The notes: a model not told the origin generated them from the sequence alone. Positions 17,864 to 23,061 are shown, counted from the stretch's first letter. The stretch is 23,185 bases of DNA from a virus (IMGVR_UViG_3300036719_003541:1-23185), one strand, 5' to 3'. Numbers and translations are program-made.

Positions 17864-18677
17864 GTTTCATTACTGATTCTGGAGTTAAAAATGGGGTATC
17901 TAATTTGCCGTCTTGATATTGGTGATAACTCATAAGGTTGTCTTTGGCTTTGTTTGTCGCCAAGCGAATAATTTCCATTTCGCGTCCCTCTTTTTCTCTA
18001 ACATCTTCGTCTTCTAGCATTCTTATTAAACCAACCCAACTACTTTTACCATCTTCGATTCTTTTGATACGTTGTTCTCGTGTGGCTTTTAAATCTTTAC
18101 TAATTTTTTGTTGTTCGCCAAGTAATTTAGTATATTCATTTGTATAATTTGCTATACTATTTCGTGCGAAACTTAATTGGGTTTCTAAATTTGCTAATCG
18201 TGGAACATCTCTTTGATCATCGGGCTTGTCGTATTCTGCATCTACCAGACGTTGTAATTTTTCGGTTTCGCTAATATGACGCTTACGCTCTTTCATACTT
18301 CTATTGATAAGAATATCTATAGTGATAAATTGTTTGATCTGTAATTCTTCAGCAGGAAGAACGTCCTCTCTGAACTGCTTCAATAAATTAATCCAAACAT
18401 TCTCAAAGTATTCTAGTTCACCACTCTCTTCGTCAAATTGCTTTTTAATTTCGTGCCAGAATGTTTTTCCGTATAGTTTTTGTTTGAGCAGATCATCTTC
18501 TGCTGCTTGGTCTCCTGATAAGAGATTCTTAGTTTCGCTAATATATCTTTTAATGGGGGCAACATTGCGATTTAATTGTTCGGCAATAGTTTCTACTGTT
18601 AAAGTTTGTAGATTATCTCGTATGAATTTTTCTTCTTCGAGACTAAGTTGGCCACGTTTTTTAGGAATCGATGTCAT
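17853..18677 (-). CDS. Probable terminase small subunit, 274 aa
   Basis: The N-terminal ~45 residues form a helix-turn-helix-like segment (L-S-L-E-E-E-K-F-I-R ... T-I-A-E-Q-L-N-R-N-V-A-P-I-K-R-Y-I), a pattern used by small terminases to recognise packaging DNA. The rest is long and highly helical, with coiled-coil character around 150-215. It lies directly upstream of HNH, ERCC4 and terL and overlaps its neighbours at both ends. It is longer than most small terminases (usually 150-200). A separate transcription regulator is the alternative, but the order favours packaging. No enzymatic motif. Confidence 0.6.
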   Translation of the reverse strand: MTSIPKKRGQLSLEEEKFIRDNLQTLTVETIAEQLNRNVAPIKRYISETKNLLSGDQAAEDDLLKQKLYGKTFWHEIKKQFDEESGELEYFENVWINLLKQFREDVLPAEELQIKQFITIDILINRSMKERKRHISETEKLQRLVDAEYDKPDDQRDVPRLANLETQLSFARNSIANYTNEYTKLLGEQQKISKDLKATREQRIKRIEDGKSSWVGLIRMLEDEDVREKEGREMEIIRLATNKAKDNLMSYHQYQDGKLDTPFLTPESVMKHEQ

Positions 18678-19299
18678 GATCTTTTAATATTTGTTTAATC
18701 TCTTTAATAAGTTTATTTATTTCGGTTTTGGGGACTTTGCTGTTTCCTAATAGTTTGAGAAATATGGGGCGATTTTTAACACTAATATTTTCATCTATTA
18801 TTTTGATGATTTCCTTATTGCTAATATTTTTGAGCAGATTGTCATTCGTTATCTCTTTGCTATTTTCACTTATGTTATCTATGGTCACGGGCTTCATAAT
18901 ATTCTTTTTGCTTTCGTTTCTTTTGGTCCAAGAAGAATATAAAGAACATTCAGCTTTGTCTGTGAATTCGGAACATTGGCTAGAGCAAGACGAGTCCTTT
19001 CCCTTAAAAAAGGGGCAAGTTAAGCAAGGTTTATCGGGCCTTTGATAGTTATCTCTTTTATAATTAAAAAGTCTATTACGAACGTGGGTCCAAAGGAAAT
19101 TTTCTAGGGGGCGACTTTTATCGTAATTTTTAAGTCCTTCCAATGCGAATATTGCGGCTTGTTGCTTCATATCTTCGTGACTGTGATATCCAAACTTAAA
19201 TTTATAACCAAGTTTTTTACTAATTTTTTCCCAAACAGCAACAAATTCAGCTTCTTTCACTGTTGGGTGAAACTGGCTTTTCTTGGTTTTCTTTGTCAT
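18661..19299 (-). CDS. Sigma-70 region 2-like protein with Cys-rich insertion, 212 aa
   Basis: Residues ~38-85 resemble sigma factor region 2: H-S-H-E-D-M-K-Q-Q-A-A-I-F-A-L-E-G-L (helix facing the polymerase) then 'F-L-W-T-H-V-R-N-R-L-F-N-Y-K-R' (the -10 recognition helix). A five-cysteine segment follows (about 92-118: P-C-L-T-C-P-F-F, S-S-C-S-S-Q-C, A-E-C), probably a zinc-binding insertion. The C-terminal part is Lys/Ile/Asn-rich and may hold a degenerate region 4 (S-K-V-P-K-T-E-I-N-K-L-I). Similar proteins occur in uncultured phages and are related in outline to T4 gp55. Near the front of the late operon it would direct late transcription (inference). It overlaps the small-terminase candidate by 17 bases. 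Confidence 0.7.
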   Translation of the reverse strand: MTKKTKKSQFHPTVKEAEFVAVWEKISKKLGYKFKFGYHSHEDMKQQAAIFALEGLKNYDKSRPLENFLWTHVRNRLFNYKRDNYQRPDKPCLTCPFFKGKDSSCSSQCSEFTDKAECSLYSSWTKRNESKKNIMKPVTIDNISENSKEITNDNLLKNISNKEIIKIIDENISVKNRPIFLKLLGNSKVPKTEINKLIKEIKQILKDHDIDS

Positions 19300-19420
19300 T
19301 TAATATTTCCTTTAGTGGTTTATCTTCGGCGTTAGCGATTTCTTCTTCGGTAACAAGGTTTTCGCTAGCCACAGTTTTTAAAGTTGATGATATTGTGTGT
19401 ATGTGTTTAGAATTTTTCAT
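19247..19420 (-). CDS. Small acidic protein, 57 aa, first ORF of the leftward operon
   Basis: An open frame from ATG 19420 to TGA 19249-19247 preceded by AAGGAT at good distance (AAGGATAAATAATG). The product is Lys/Glu/Ser-rich and polar (starts M-K-N-S-K-H-I-H-T-I), with no recognised domain. It overlaps the start of the sigma-like gene by 53 bases, which is more than usual in this operon. It may therefore be a short leader ORF coupled to the sigma-like gene, and the sigma-like gene could also begin downstream. Its SD and its position just after the promoter support it; no homology was recognised. Confidence 0.45.
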   Translation of the reverse strand: MKNSKHIHTISSTLKTVASENLVTEEEIANAEDKPLKEILNDKENQEKPVSPNSERS

Positions 19421-19429
19421 TATTTATCC

Positions 19430-19457
19430 TTGACCAGATTTTTGTTCTATTTATAGT
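19430..19457 (+). promoter_or_regulatory. Rightward sigma-70-type promoter for the HTH gene
   Basis: TTGACC (19430-19435), a 16-base spacer, and TATAGT (19452-19457); an alternative -10, TATAAT, is at 19457-19462. The 16-base spacing matches that of the three promoters in the right arm. It overlaps the leftward -10 region, giving a compact divergent switch. Confidence 0.45.
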
Positions 19458-19486
19458 ATAATAGATGTTTGATACACAAAAGGCAA
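19458..19486 (-). promoter_or_regulatory. Leftward sigma-70-type promoter for the late/packaging operon
   Basis: On the minus strand TTGCCT and TATTAT are separated by 17 bases, upstream of the 57-aa ORF. A TATAAATA word (fwd 19448-19455) follows directly and equals the T4 late promoter box. It overlaps the rightward promoter of the HTH gene, so the two compete for the same stretch. Confidence 0.5.
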
Positions 19487-19504
19487 ATTTAGCAGGAGAA
19501 TAAA

Positions 19505-19723
19505 ATGTCAAAAACATACAAAAAGTGGACTAAAGAAGAGATGGATTTTGTGGCCAATAACAGTAAAAACATGAAGGACGAAGAAATTGCTACCTATTTG
19601 AACAAGATTGATGGGTCAAGAGTTATTACTGTGGGCATGGTAAGACGTCAAAGGCGTAAGATGAGTATCTCGAAGCCAAGGGGTCGTAGGCCATCTGTTG
19701 CTAAGATTGAAAACGCAACCTGA
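19505..19723 (+). CDS. Small helix-turn-helix DNA-binding protein, 72 aa
   Basis: A basic protein starting with K-K-W-T-K-E-E-M-D-F-V (SANT/Myb-like first helix) and D-E-E-I-A-T-Y-L (second helix), then V-R-R-Q-R-R-K (recognition helix and basic stretch) and a basic tail R-G-R-R-P. The layout resembles the N-terminus of the small-terminase candidate but is a separate gene. AGGAG SD with an 8-base spacer. It sits alone on the right of the divergent promoter with its own terminator, so it is a good candidate for a regulator of that promoter or of the early/late switch (inference). Confidence 0.7.
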   Translation: MSKTYKKWTKEEMDFVANNSKNMKDEEIATYLNKIDGSRVITVGMVRRQRRKMSISKPRGRRPSVAKIENAT

Positions 19724-19752
19724 ATCTGCGAAATATAACTAGGAATAAATCG

Positions 19753-19779
19753 GGCGATGTTAAGAGCATCGCCTTTTTT
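19753..19779 (+). terminator. Rho-independent terminator after the HTH gene
   Basis: GGCGATG pairs with CATCGCC (7 bp, 7-base loop) and is followed by six T. It isolates the HTH gene from the right arm. Confidence 0.9.
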
Positions 19780-19782
19780 ATT

Positions 19783-20235
19783 TAATGTGGGGATTAAGGC
19801 TATTAAACTGGCTAATTAGATATGGGTTGCTTACTATGTTTATACCACCGCCGGGTTTTGGGGGTTCAACCCCCCATTGGAGGGAAAACAGAAAAACCCC
19901 CCTATTGGGGAATAGGCTACATACCCCCCAACGGTAGGGTAACCTCGAGCAAATCCCATGCCAAACCGATAGAGCGACGAAACTTTCACCAACCCCACCA
20001 ACGGGGGAGATATTGAATCGGCCAGATTCGATTTTGCCAAGGTGTCCATTGGGCGTAACTCCAATACTGGTAAGGGTTTAGGGAAAATCTGAAAATCGGA
20101 TTTGACCGTTTCGCATAAAATGGAACGTCGAAAGAAAGAATCTAAAAACTCACAAGATTCTAACTTGCGACTGCCGAAGATAGAGAGTAGACTTCGGGCA
20201 TGATGATGGAAACCCAAACCCAAAAGGCTAATAAG
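19783..20235 (+). other. Gene-free stretch of ~450 bases with GC hairpins and a sigma-54-like site
   Basis: No convincing coding region is seen. The first ~75 bases are ordinary AT-rich sequence. From 19860 to 20007 there is a run of C-tract/G-tract hairpins with short loops: GGGGG-TTCAA-CCCCC at 19860-19874, CCCCCC-TATT-GGGG at 19897-19910, ACCC...GGGT at 19923-19940, CCCC-ACCAAC-GGGGG at 19993-20007. A minus-strand TGGCATGGGATTTGC (19949-19963) matches the sigma-54 consensus. At 20173-20197 CCGAAG and CTTCGG form an inverted repeat around the candidate -10. Composition is clearly more GC-rich than the left part of the window. Confidence 0.6.
20165..20193 (+). promoter_or_regulatory. Candidate promoter of first right-arm gene
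   Basis: TTGCGA (20165-20170), 17 bases, TAGACT (20188-20193). The -10 lies inside an inverted repeat CCGAAG/CTTCGG, which could act as an operator. A start there would give a ~38-base leader to the ATG at 20236 but almost none to the ATGs at 20200-20206, which favours the later start. Confidence 0.35.
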
Positions 20236-20475
20236 ATGCAAACCGCATACGCTCCCGTTCACACCGGCCACTACATTTTCGCCACCCGCAAGGATGGCCG
20301 CGATTTTGTGGGCCATATTCAATCCGTCAAGGCTCTTGCCAAGGGTACGTTCGTTGTCGTGAGGATTGCGGATGACGTAGACGGGCCGGTTTACAAGTCC
20401 TTTTATCTGGAAAGCCTCAACTCGTGGGCGACCCATGAGGACTATAGCGTTCTCGCCCACGACTATAACCTGTGA
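20236..20475 (+). CDS. Unknown small protein, 79 aa, paralogue of the protein at 21066
   Basis: A small beta-rich protein with an SH3-like look: 'T-G-H-Y-I-F', 'R-D-F-V-G-H-I', 'A-K-G-T-F-V-V-V-R-I' and 'Y-K-S-F-Y-L-E-S-L-N-S-W'. The same pattern occurs in the 81-aa protein at 21066 (G-Y-G-F, Y-A-G-E-I, A-R-G-T-L-V-T-I-R-Y, S-I-Y-L-E), so the two are paralogues. I chose the ATG at 20236 because it has AAGG eight bases upstream and aligns with the start of the paralogue. ATGs at 20200, 20203 and 20206 would add 10-12 residues. No enzyme motif; function unknown. Confidence 0.65.
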   Translation: MQTAYAPVHTGHYIFATRKDGRDFVGHIQSVKALAKGTFVVVRIADDVDGPVYKSFYLESLNSWATHEDYSVLAHDYNL

Positions 20476-20528
20476 GGGTTGTAGACCGGCGTTTATAGGG
20501 GTATATTGAATCCAACCGAAAGGAAATC

Positions 20529-20684
20529 ATGAGCGATTTTGAGCGTATCATTGCCGATAGTATGATCGACGAGGATGGTCGCGAGTGGATTGTTGAGGAT
20601 GCTACGGGTTGGGATGATGACGAATGGATTGACGTTGACGATTATTACCCCGAAGATTTTCAAGGTGAGGAGGAGTTCGCATGA
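20529..20684 (+). CDS. Very acidic small protein, 51 aa
   Basis: Open frame from ATG 20529 with AAAGGAAA upstream. The product is strongly acidic (D/E-rich, with W-D-D-D-E-W-I-D-V-D-D-Y-Y) and has no Cys. Its stop overlaps the next start (ATGA), so it forms a coupled pair with the small Cys-rich gene. Its composition suggests a DNA mimic or a protein-binding acidic peptide, a pattern seen in phage anti-host proteins (inference only). No family recognised. Confidence 0.6.
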   Translation: MSDFERIIADSMIDEDGREWIVEDATGWDDDEWIDVDDYYPEDFQGEEEFA

Positions 20685-20821
20685 CGATTCTGGAAAGCGA
20701 TTGCTGCTACGCTCCGGTGGTGCTGGAGGACATTTGTTCACGATGCAAGGAACATTGTGAGCCTATATGGGTGGAAACCGAGGAGGATAACGGACAGCCC
20801 GGATTCCTTCCGGGAACCTAA
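20681..20821 (+). CDS. Small Cys-rich (zinc-finger-like) protein, 46 aa
   Basis: Contains C-C-Y-A-P-V-V near residue 8 and C-S-R-C-K-E-H-C at about 19-26, i.e. paired Cys that fit one zinc-binding site. Tiny proteins with C-C-x-A and I-C-S-x-C-K-E-H are frequent in phage genomes and of unknown function. ATGA overlap with the acidic gene and an internal GGTGAGGAGG SD at 20665-20674 support translation. A hairpin lies at its end. Confidence 0.65.
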   Translation: MTILESDCCYAPVVLEDICSRCKEHCEPIWVETEEDNGQPGFLPGT

Positions 20822-20852
20822 CCCCCTCTATGGTAGGGAAACAACGAACTCT

Positions 20853-20867
20853 CCCCCGTAAGGGGGG
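20853..20867 (+). terminator. GC hairpin downstream of the Cys-rich gene
   Basis: CCCCC-GTAAG-GGGGG forms a tight stem without a proper T-run (GTTGAC follows). It may be a weak or factor-dependent terminator or a transcript-stabilising hairpin. A second C/G pairing, CCCCC...GGG, lies at 20822-20838. Confidence 0.4.
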
Positions 20868-20871
20868 TTGA

Positions 20872-20915
20872 CTGCCAAAATGGCAGAAATCCCGCGGTTT
20901 CTGCCAAAATGGCAG
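20872..20915. repeat. Tandem palindrome element, copy 1
   Basis: Two identical CTGCCAAAATGGCAG palindromes (20872-20886 and 20901-20915) with a 14-base spacer containing CCGCGG. It is the first of three copies, all upstream of right-arm promoters. Centre-to-centre distance is 29 bases. The symmetry points to a pair of dimer-binding sites. Confidence 0.9.
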
Positions 20916-20920
20916 GCACT

Positions 20921-20935
20921 GCAAATCCTGTGCCA
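20921..20935 (-). promoter_or_regulatory. Sigma-54-like -24/-12 sequence, minus strand (copy 1)
   Basis: TGGCACAGGATTTGC read on the minus strand fits TGGCAC-N5-TTGC exactly. It starts 5 bases beyond the second palindrome and points back into it. Whether it is a promoter or part of an operator cannot be told from sequence. Confidence 0.45.
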
Positions 20936-20953
20936 AACTCTATAAAAAATATT

Positions 20954-20968
20954 TGGCATGATATTTGC
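20954..20968 (+). promoter_or_regulatory. Sigma-54-like -24/-12 sequence, plus strand
   Basis: TGGCATGATATTTGC matches TGGCAY-N5-TTGC and points to the 21066 gene, with the palindromes 40-80 bases upstream. It is the only plus-strand site in this arm; the corresponding places in the other two modules are degenerate. Confidence 0.4.
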
Positions 20969-21004
20969 TCTCACAAAAAAACTTTTTCCTAACACAATCC
21001 TAAC

Positions 21005-21032
21005 TTGAATCCTAAAGTTCGATCTGTATAAT
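21005..21032 (+). promoter_or_regulatory. Sigma-70-type promoter of the 21066 gene
   Basis: TTGAAT, 16-base spacer, TATAAT (21027-21032). The start codon is 33 bases beyond the -10 with an AGGAG SD between. Confidence 0.8.
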
Positions 21033-21065
21033 GTCGATATAAGAAGTAACCCAGGAGAACAGAAG

Positions 21066-21311
21066 ATGACCAAGTTCGGAAGCGTCAAGGTTGGATACGG
21101 TTTCGAGTGTGAGAAGAATAACGGCAAGACGTATGCGGGTGAGATCGTCAAGGTTGCCGCATACGCTCGCGGTACACTGGTCACGATTCGATACCCTGAT
21201 CGTCTCGAAAATGATCGTATGTATAGTGTGGGTGAGATGTCGATGATCCACAAGAGCATCTACCTTGAAGATTGCAAGGTTTGGTTCACCGAGGAGCCAT
21301 CCCTCGTGTGA
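21066..21311 (+). CDS. Unknown small protein, 81 aa, paralogue of the protein at 20236
   Basis: A beta-rich protein sharing the pattern G-Y-G-F, Y-A-G-E-I-V-K-V, A-R-G-T-L-V-T-I-R-Y and S-I-Y-L-E-D with the 79-aa protein upstream. Its SH3/KOW-like alternation suggests a small nucleic-acid- or protein-binding fold, but no named family is recognised. AGGAG SD 8 bases before the ATG and a strong promoter 33 bases upstream. It is the first gene after the first tandem palindrome module, probably highly expressed early. Confidence 0.75.
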   Translation: MTKFGSVKVGYGFECEKNNGKTYAGEIVKVAAYARGTLVTIRYPDRLENDRMYSVGEMSMIHKSIYLEDCKVWFTEEPSLV

Positions 21312-21376
21312 GGGGGTTGTGCAGCATAGAAAAGTTTGGTACATTCCGTTTTTCACTTCACCATAGGAAAAGAATC

Positions 21377-21697
21377 ATGAGTTTCCCGATCATCGAAAAT
21401 GCCAAGCGTCAAGCCTACCTGTGCTTCGTGGGATTGGCGATCCCTTGCGACAAGCGTACCGTAGACGGCGGAACGATTCGCAGTGAGAAGGTTCTGAAGT
21501 TCAATCGGTCTGCTATGCGGGATAGCGTCAACGTCAAGGCCGAAAAGGTTGACCCCCGCATGGGTAGGGGTGAGGATACGATGATCGTCAAGGTTGGCAA
21601 GCCCGGTAGTCGGGAGAGGGTGGAGGCTTTGCGGTCGCAGTACGAGGCTACCCTCACTATGGGGGAGGAGATTAGCCCCTTCGCTTGGGAGGGGTGA
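21377..21697 (+). CDS. Unknown protein, 106 aa
   Basis: The start at 21377 (M-S-F-P-I-I-E-N-A-K) is chosen because AGGAAA stands 6 bases before it. The frame is open 105 bases further upstream, but that stretch overlaps the previous gene and lacks an SD. The product is Lys/Arg-rich with 'A-Y-L-C-F-V-G-L-A-I-P' and 'R-S-E-K-V-L-K-F-N-R', beta-type in the middle and helical at the C-terminus (R-E-R-V-E-A-L-R-S-Q-Y). No family recognised. It has no promoter of its own in the 65-base gap and is probably co-transcribed with the 21066 gene. Confidence 0.6.
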   Translation: MSFPIIENAKRQAYLCFVGLAIPCDKRTVDGGTIRSEKVLKFNRSAMRDSVNVKAEKVDPRMGRGEDTMIVKVGKPGSRERVEALRSQYEATLTMGEEISPFAWEG

Positions 21698-21737
21698 CCC
21701 ACCCACAAGAGGGGATCTGTCAAGTTGGCAGCCTCGA

Positions 21738-21781
21738 CTGCCAAAATGGCAGAAACCGCGGCCTTTCTGCCAAAATGGCAG
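21738..21781. repeat. Tandem palindrome element, copy 2
   Basis: CTGCCAAAATGGCAG at 21738-21752 and 21767-21781, 14-base spacer with CCGCGG. A further half-site TTGGCAG at 21725-21731 pairs with the first CTGCCAA to form a larger inverted repeat. Same length as the other copies. Confidence 0.9.
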
Positions 21782-21787
21782 GCACAA

Positions 21788-21802
21788 GCAAATACCGTGC
21801 CA
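21788..21802 (-). promoter_or_regulatory. Sigma-54-like -24/-12 sequence, minus strand (copy 2)
   Basis: TGGCACGGTATTTGC on the minus strand is a full match to TGGCACG-N4-TTGC, 6 bases beyond the second palindrome. Confidence 0.45.
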
Positions 21803-21835
21803 AACAACAAAATATTATTTTTGGTATTTTTATGG

Positions 21836-21863
21836 TTGACATTCAAGGTATGGCTGGTAGAAT
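21836..21863 (+). promoter_or_regulatory. Sigma-70-type promoter of the 21894 gene
   Basis: TTGACA, 16-base spacer, TAGAAT (21858-21863); the start codon is 30 bases further. The -35 is consensus. Confidence 0.85.
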
Positions 21864-21893
21864 ACCGATATACCTAGCAGAGAGGAAAAGAAA

Positions 21894-22109
21894 ATGATCG
21901 ACAACAAAATCAAAGATGCGTTGGTTCAGATTTGGGGAAGCGAAAGCCATAACGTCCAGTTTATCGGTTTGGCCGATGGTAAACTTTACGCCGAGTGTGC
22001 AGAAACTCTCCAGTGTAAGCGTCTTACCGATCTCAACTATCGGAACGTGCTGAACGATATGTTCTACGATTACTGCGTGGAAAAGGCCGCTTGGATGGGG
22101 ATTTCGTAG
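21894..22109 (+). CDS. Unknown protein, 71 aa
   Basis: A small acidic-neutral protein beginning M-I-D-N-K-I-K-D-A-L-V-Q-I-W, with a beta-hairpin-like 'V-Q-F-I-G-L-A-D-G-K-L-Y-A-E-C' and a helical C-terminus rich in Tyr. Two Cys lie at about 35 and 41, one more at 64; no clear metal motif. GAGAGGAAAAG SD. First gene after the second module; a GC hairpin lies directly behind its stop codon. No family recognised. Confidence 0.65.
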   Translation: MIDNKIKDALVQIWGSESHNVQFIGLADGKLYAECAETLQCKRLTDLNYRNVLNDMFYDYCVEKAAWMGIS

Positions 22110-22110
22110 T

Positions 22111-22126
22111 CCCCCTGTTGTGGGGG
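22111..22126 (+). terminator. GC hairpin directly after the 21894 gene
   Basis: CCCCC-TGTTGT-GGGGG begins one base after the stop codon. A short T-containing tail (TTGATTTGTCTT) follows. Probable weak terminator. Confidence 0.45.
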
Positions 22127-22139
22127 TTGATTTGTCTTA

Positions 22140-22154
22140 TCCGATCCTATCGGA
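22140..22154. promoter_or_regulatory. Inverted repeat TCCGAT-CCT-ATCGGA
   Basis: A 6-bp perfect inverted repeat with a 3-base centre, 15-29 bases upstream of a TATAGT word at 22169. Its position suits an operator at the promoter of the next small genes, but no -35 is visible. Confidence 0.3.
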
Positions 22155-22192
22155 TTGGCAAGGTGGGCTATAGTCAGCGAAAGTGAGGGAAC

Positions 22193-22279
22193 ATGGAAAT
22201 CCTTATTAGTTTGGTATTGACAGGATGGATTGCTGGTAGTATGATTCTTAGTATGATTTGGTTGCTTTCACTGGAGTAG
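22193..22279 (+). CDS. Tiny membrane protein, 28 aa
   Basis: ATG 22193, stop TAG 22277-22279, with GTGAGGGA upstream. The product is one hydrophobic segment (I-L-I-S-L-V-L-T-G-W-I-A-G and on) with no charged core, i.e. a single membrane helix. It is followed after 4 bases by the next gene. Such mini-proteins may affect the host membrane or lysis timing (inference). Short, so less certain. Confidence 0.45.
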   Translation: MEILISLVLTGWIAGSMILSMIWLLSLE

Positions 22280-22283
22280 AAAA

Positions 22284-22499
22284 ATGGATTACCAGAAAAC
22301 CTATAAGTTTGATAATGGTTACGGGGCTAGTGTGGTTTGTAACTTTGGAACCTATGGGGCCAAAGATGGTCTTTTCGAGGTTGCTGTGCTTGACAGTAAC
22401 GGAGAGATTGCATACAATACGCCCATCACTAATGATGTTATTGGTTGGCTTGACTTTGCGGACGTTGCGGATATTCTGAATAAGATTAAGGCTCTGTAA
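22284..22499 (+). CDS. Conserved phage hypothetical protein, 71 aa
   Basis: Begins M-D-Y-Q-K-T-Y-K-F-D-N-G-Y-G-A-S-V-V, then 'L-F-E-V-A-V-L-D-S-N-G-E' and 'V-I-G-W-L-D-F-A-D-V-A-D-I-L'. I recognise this as a small protein recurring in many unrelated phages, with no known role. The start has only a short gap of four A after the previous stop, so translation is probably coupled to the 28-aa gene. Soluble, alpha/beta. Confidence 0.75.
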   Translation: MDYQKTYKFDNGYGASVVCNFGTYGAKDGLFEVAVLDSNGEIAYNTPITNDVIGWLDFADVADILNKIKAL

Positions 22500-22514
22500 T
22501 CTAAGGAAAATAAA

Positions 22515-22817
22515 ATGAACTACGCCGAAGCGGTATCTATGGTGCATGGGAAGACCAATCGTAAAGAACGGAAGATTGGTAATAATACATACGCCGAAAT
22601 CGGATATGATGATAGCGTTTCCATTCGGTTGCATGGTACAGCGGTTGTAAGGTTTTATCCTAACGGGCTGGTGAAGTTGAATAGTGGCGGATGGCGAACC
22701 AGTACCACAAAGGATAGGATTAACAAGTATTCTCCTGTTAAAGTTTACCAGCGAAAGTATGAATGGTATTTGCAGGATGGTACAGAGTTTGAAGATAATA
22801 TTCTGGTTAACTCTTAA
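22515..22817 (+). CDS. Conserved phage hypothetical protein, 100 aa
   Basis: The centre reads 'V-S-I-R-L-H-G-T-A-V-V-R-F' and 'L-N-S-G-G-W-R-T-S-T-T-K-D-R-I-N-K-Y', a signature of a protein family common in environmental and actinobacterial phages and of unknown function. Beta-rich, basic, no Cys. SD AAGGAAAA about 6 bases before the ATG. It lies in the same small operon as its neighbours. The exact biochemical role is not known. Confidence 0.8.
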   Translation: MNYAEAVSMVHGKTNRKERKIGNNTYAEIGYDDSVSIRLHGTAVVRFYPNGLVKLNSGGWRTSTTKDRINKYSPVKVYQRKYEWYLQDGTEFEDNILVNS

Positions 22818-22832
22818 AGAAAGGGGCTAGGG

Positions 22833-22940
22833 ATGGCCGATTTAAACTGGGTACAGATTGGTGTGGGATTTCTTTGCGGTGTTATTGCTAGTTACTTTGT
22901 TTGTGATCTTGTTTTTCCAATAAGGAAGCATGATGAATAA
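22833..22940 (+). CDS. Tiny membrane protein, 35 aa
   Basis: ATG 22833, TAA 22938-22940. One hydrophobic helix (V-G-F-L-C-G-V-I-A-S-Y-F-V-C) flanked by a charged tail P-I-R-K-H-D-E, consistent with N-out/C-in by the positive-inside rule. AAAGGGGCTAGGG stands before it. Overlaps the next tiny gene by 8 bases. Confidence 0.45.
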   Translation: MADLNWVQIGVGFLCGVIASYFVCDLVFPIRKHDE

Positions 22941-23007
22941 AAGTGATTATATTATTTTGACCGGATCTTTTATCCTGGGTTGCCTCACAGTTTACCTAAT
23001 CCACTAA
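22933..23007 (+). CDS. Tiny membrane protein, 24 aa
   Basis: ATG 22933 (or in-frame ATG at 22930), TAA 23005-23007, with AAGGA upstream inside the previous gene. One hydrophobic helix (I-I-L-T-G-S-F-I-L-G-C-L-T-V-Y-L-I). Very short, so uncertain, but the SD and overlap speak for it. Confidence 0.35.
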   Translation: MNKSDYIILTGSFILGCLTVYLIH

Positions 23008-23017
23008 ATCTAACGGG

Positions 23018-23061
23018 CTGCCAAAACGGCAGTTTCCGCGGCCGATCTGCCAAAATGGCAG
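23018..23061. repeat. Tandem palindrome element, copy 3
   Basis: CTGCCAAAACGGCAG (23018-23032, one base altered in the centre) and CTGCCAAAATGGCAG (23047-23061), 14-base spacer with CCGCGG. The spacer length is conserved although its bases differ from the other copies. Confidence 0.9.

Noticed and set aside
19855-19884. GGGGGTTCAACCCCC resembling a tRNA T-arm
   Set aside because: No acceptor, D or anticodon stem can be fitted upstream; it belongs to the set of GC mini-hairpins.
19840-20460. 206-codon minus-strand open frame in the right arm
   Set aside because: It runs antisense to the better supported gene at 20236 and through the hairpin stretch, without SD or recognisable protein features.
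21272-21376. Upstream extension of the 106-aa gene by 35 residues
   Set aside because: The extension overlaps the end of the previous gene and has no SD, while ATG 21377 has AGGAAA at good distance.
20828-21846. Several 110-145-codon minus-strand frames in the right arm
   Set aside because: They are antisense to genes with good promoters and SDs and run through the palindromic elements; composition is not protein-like.
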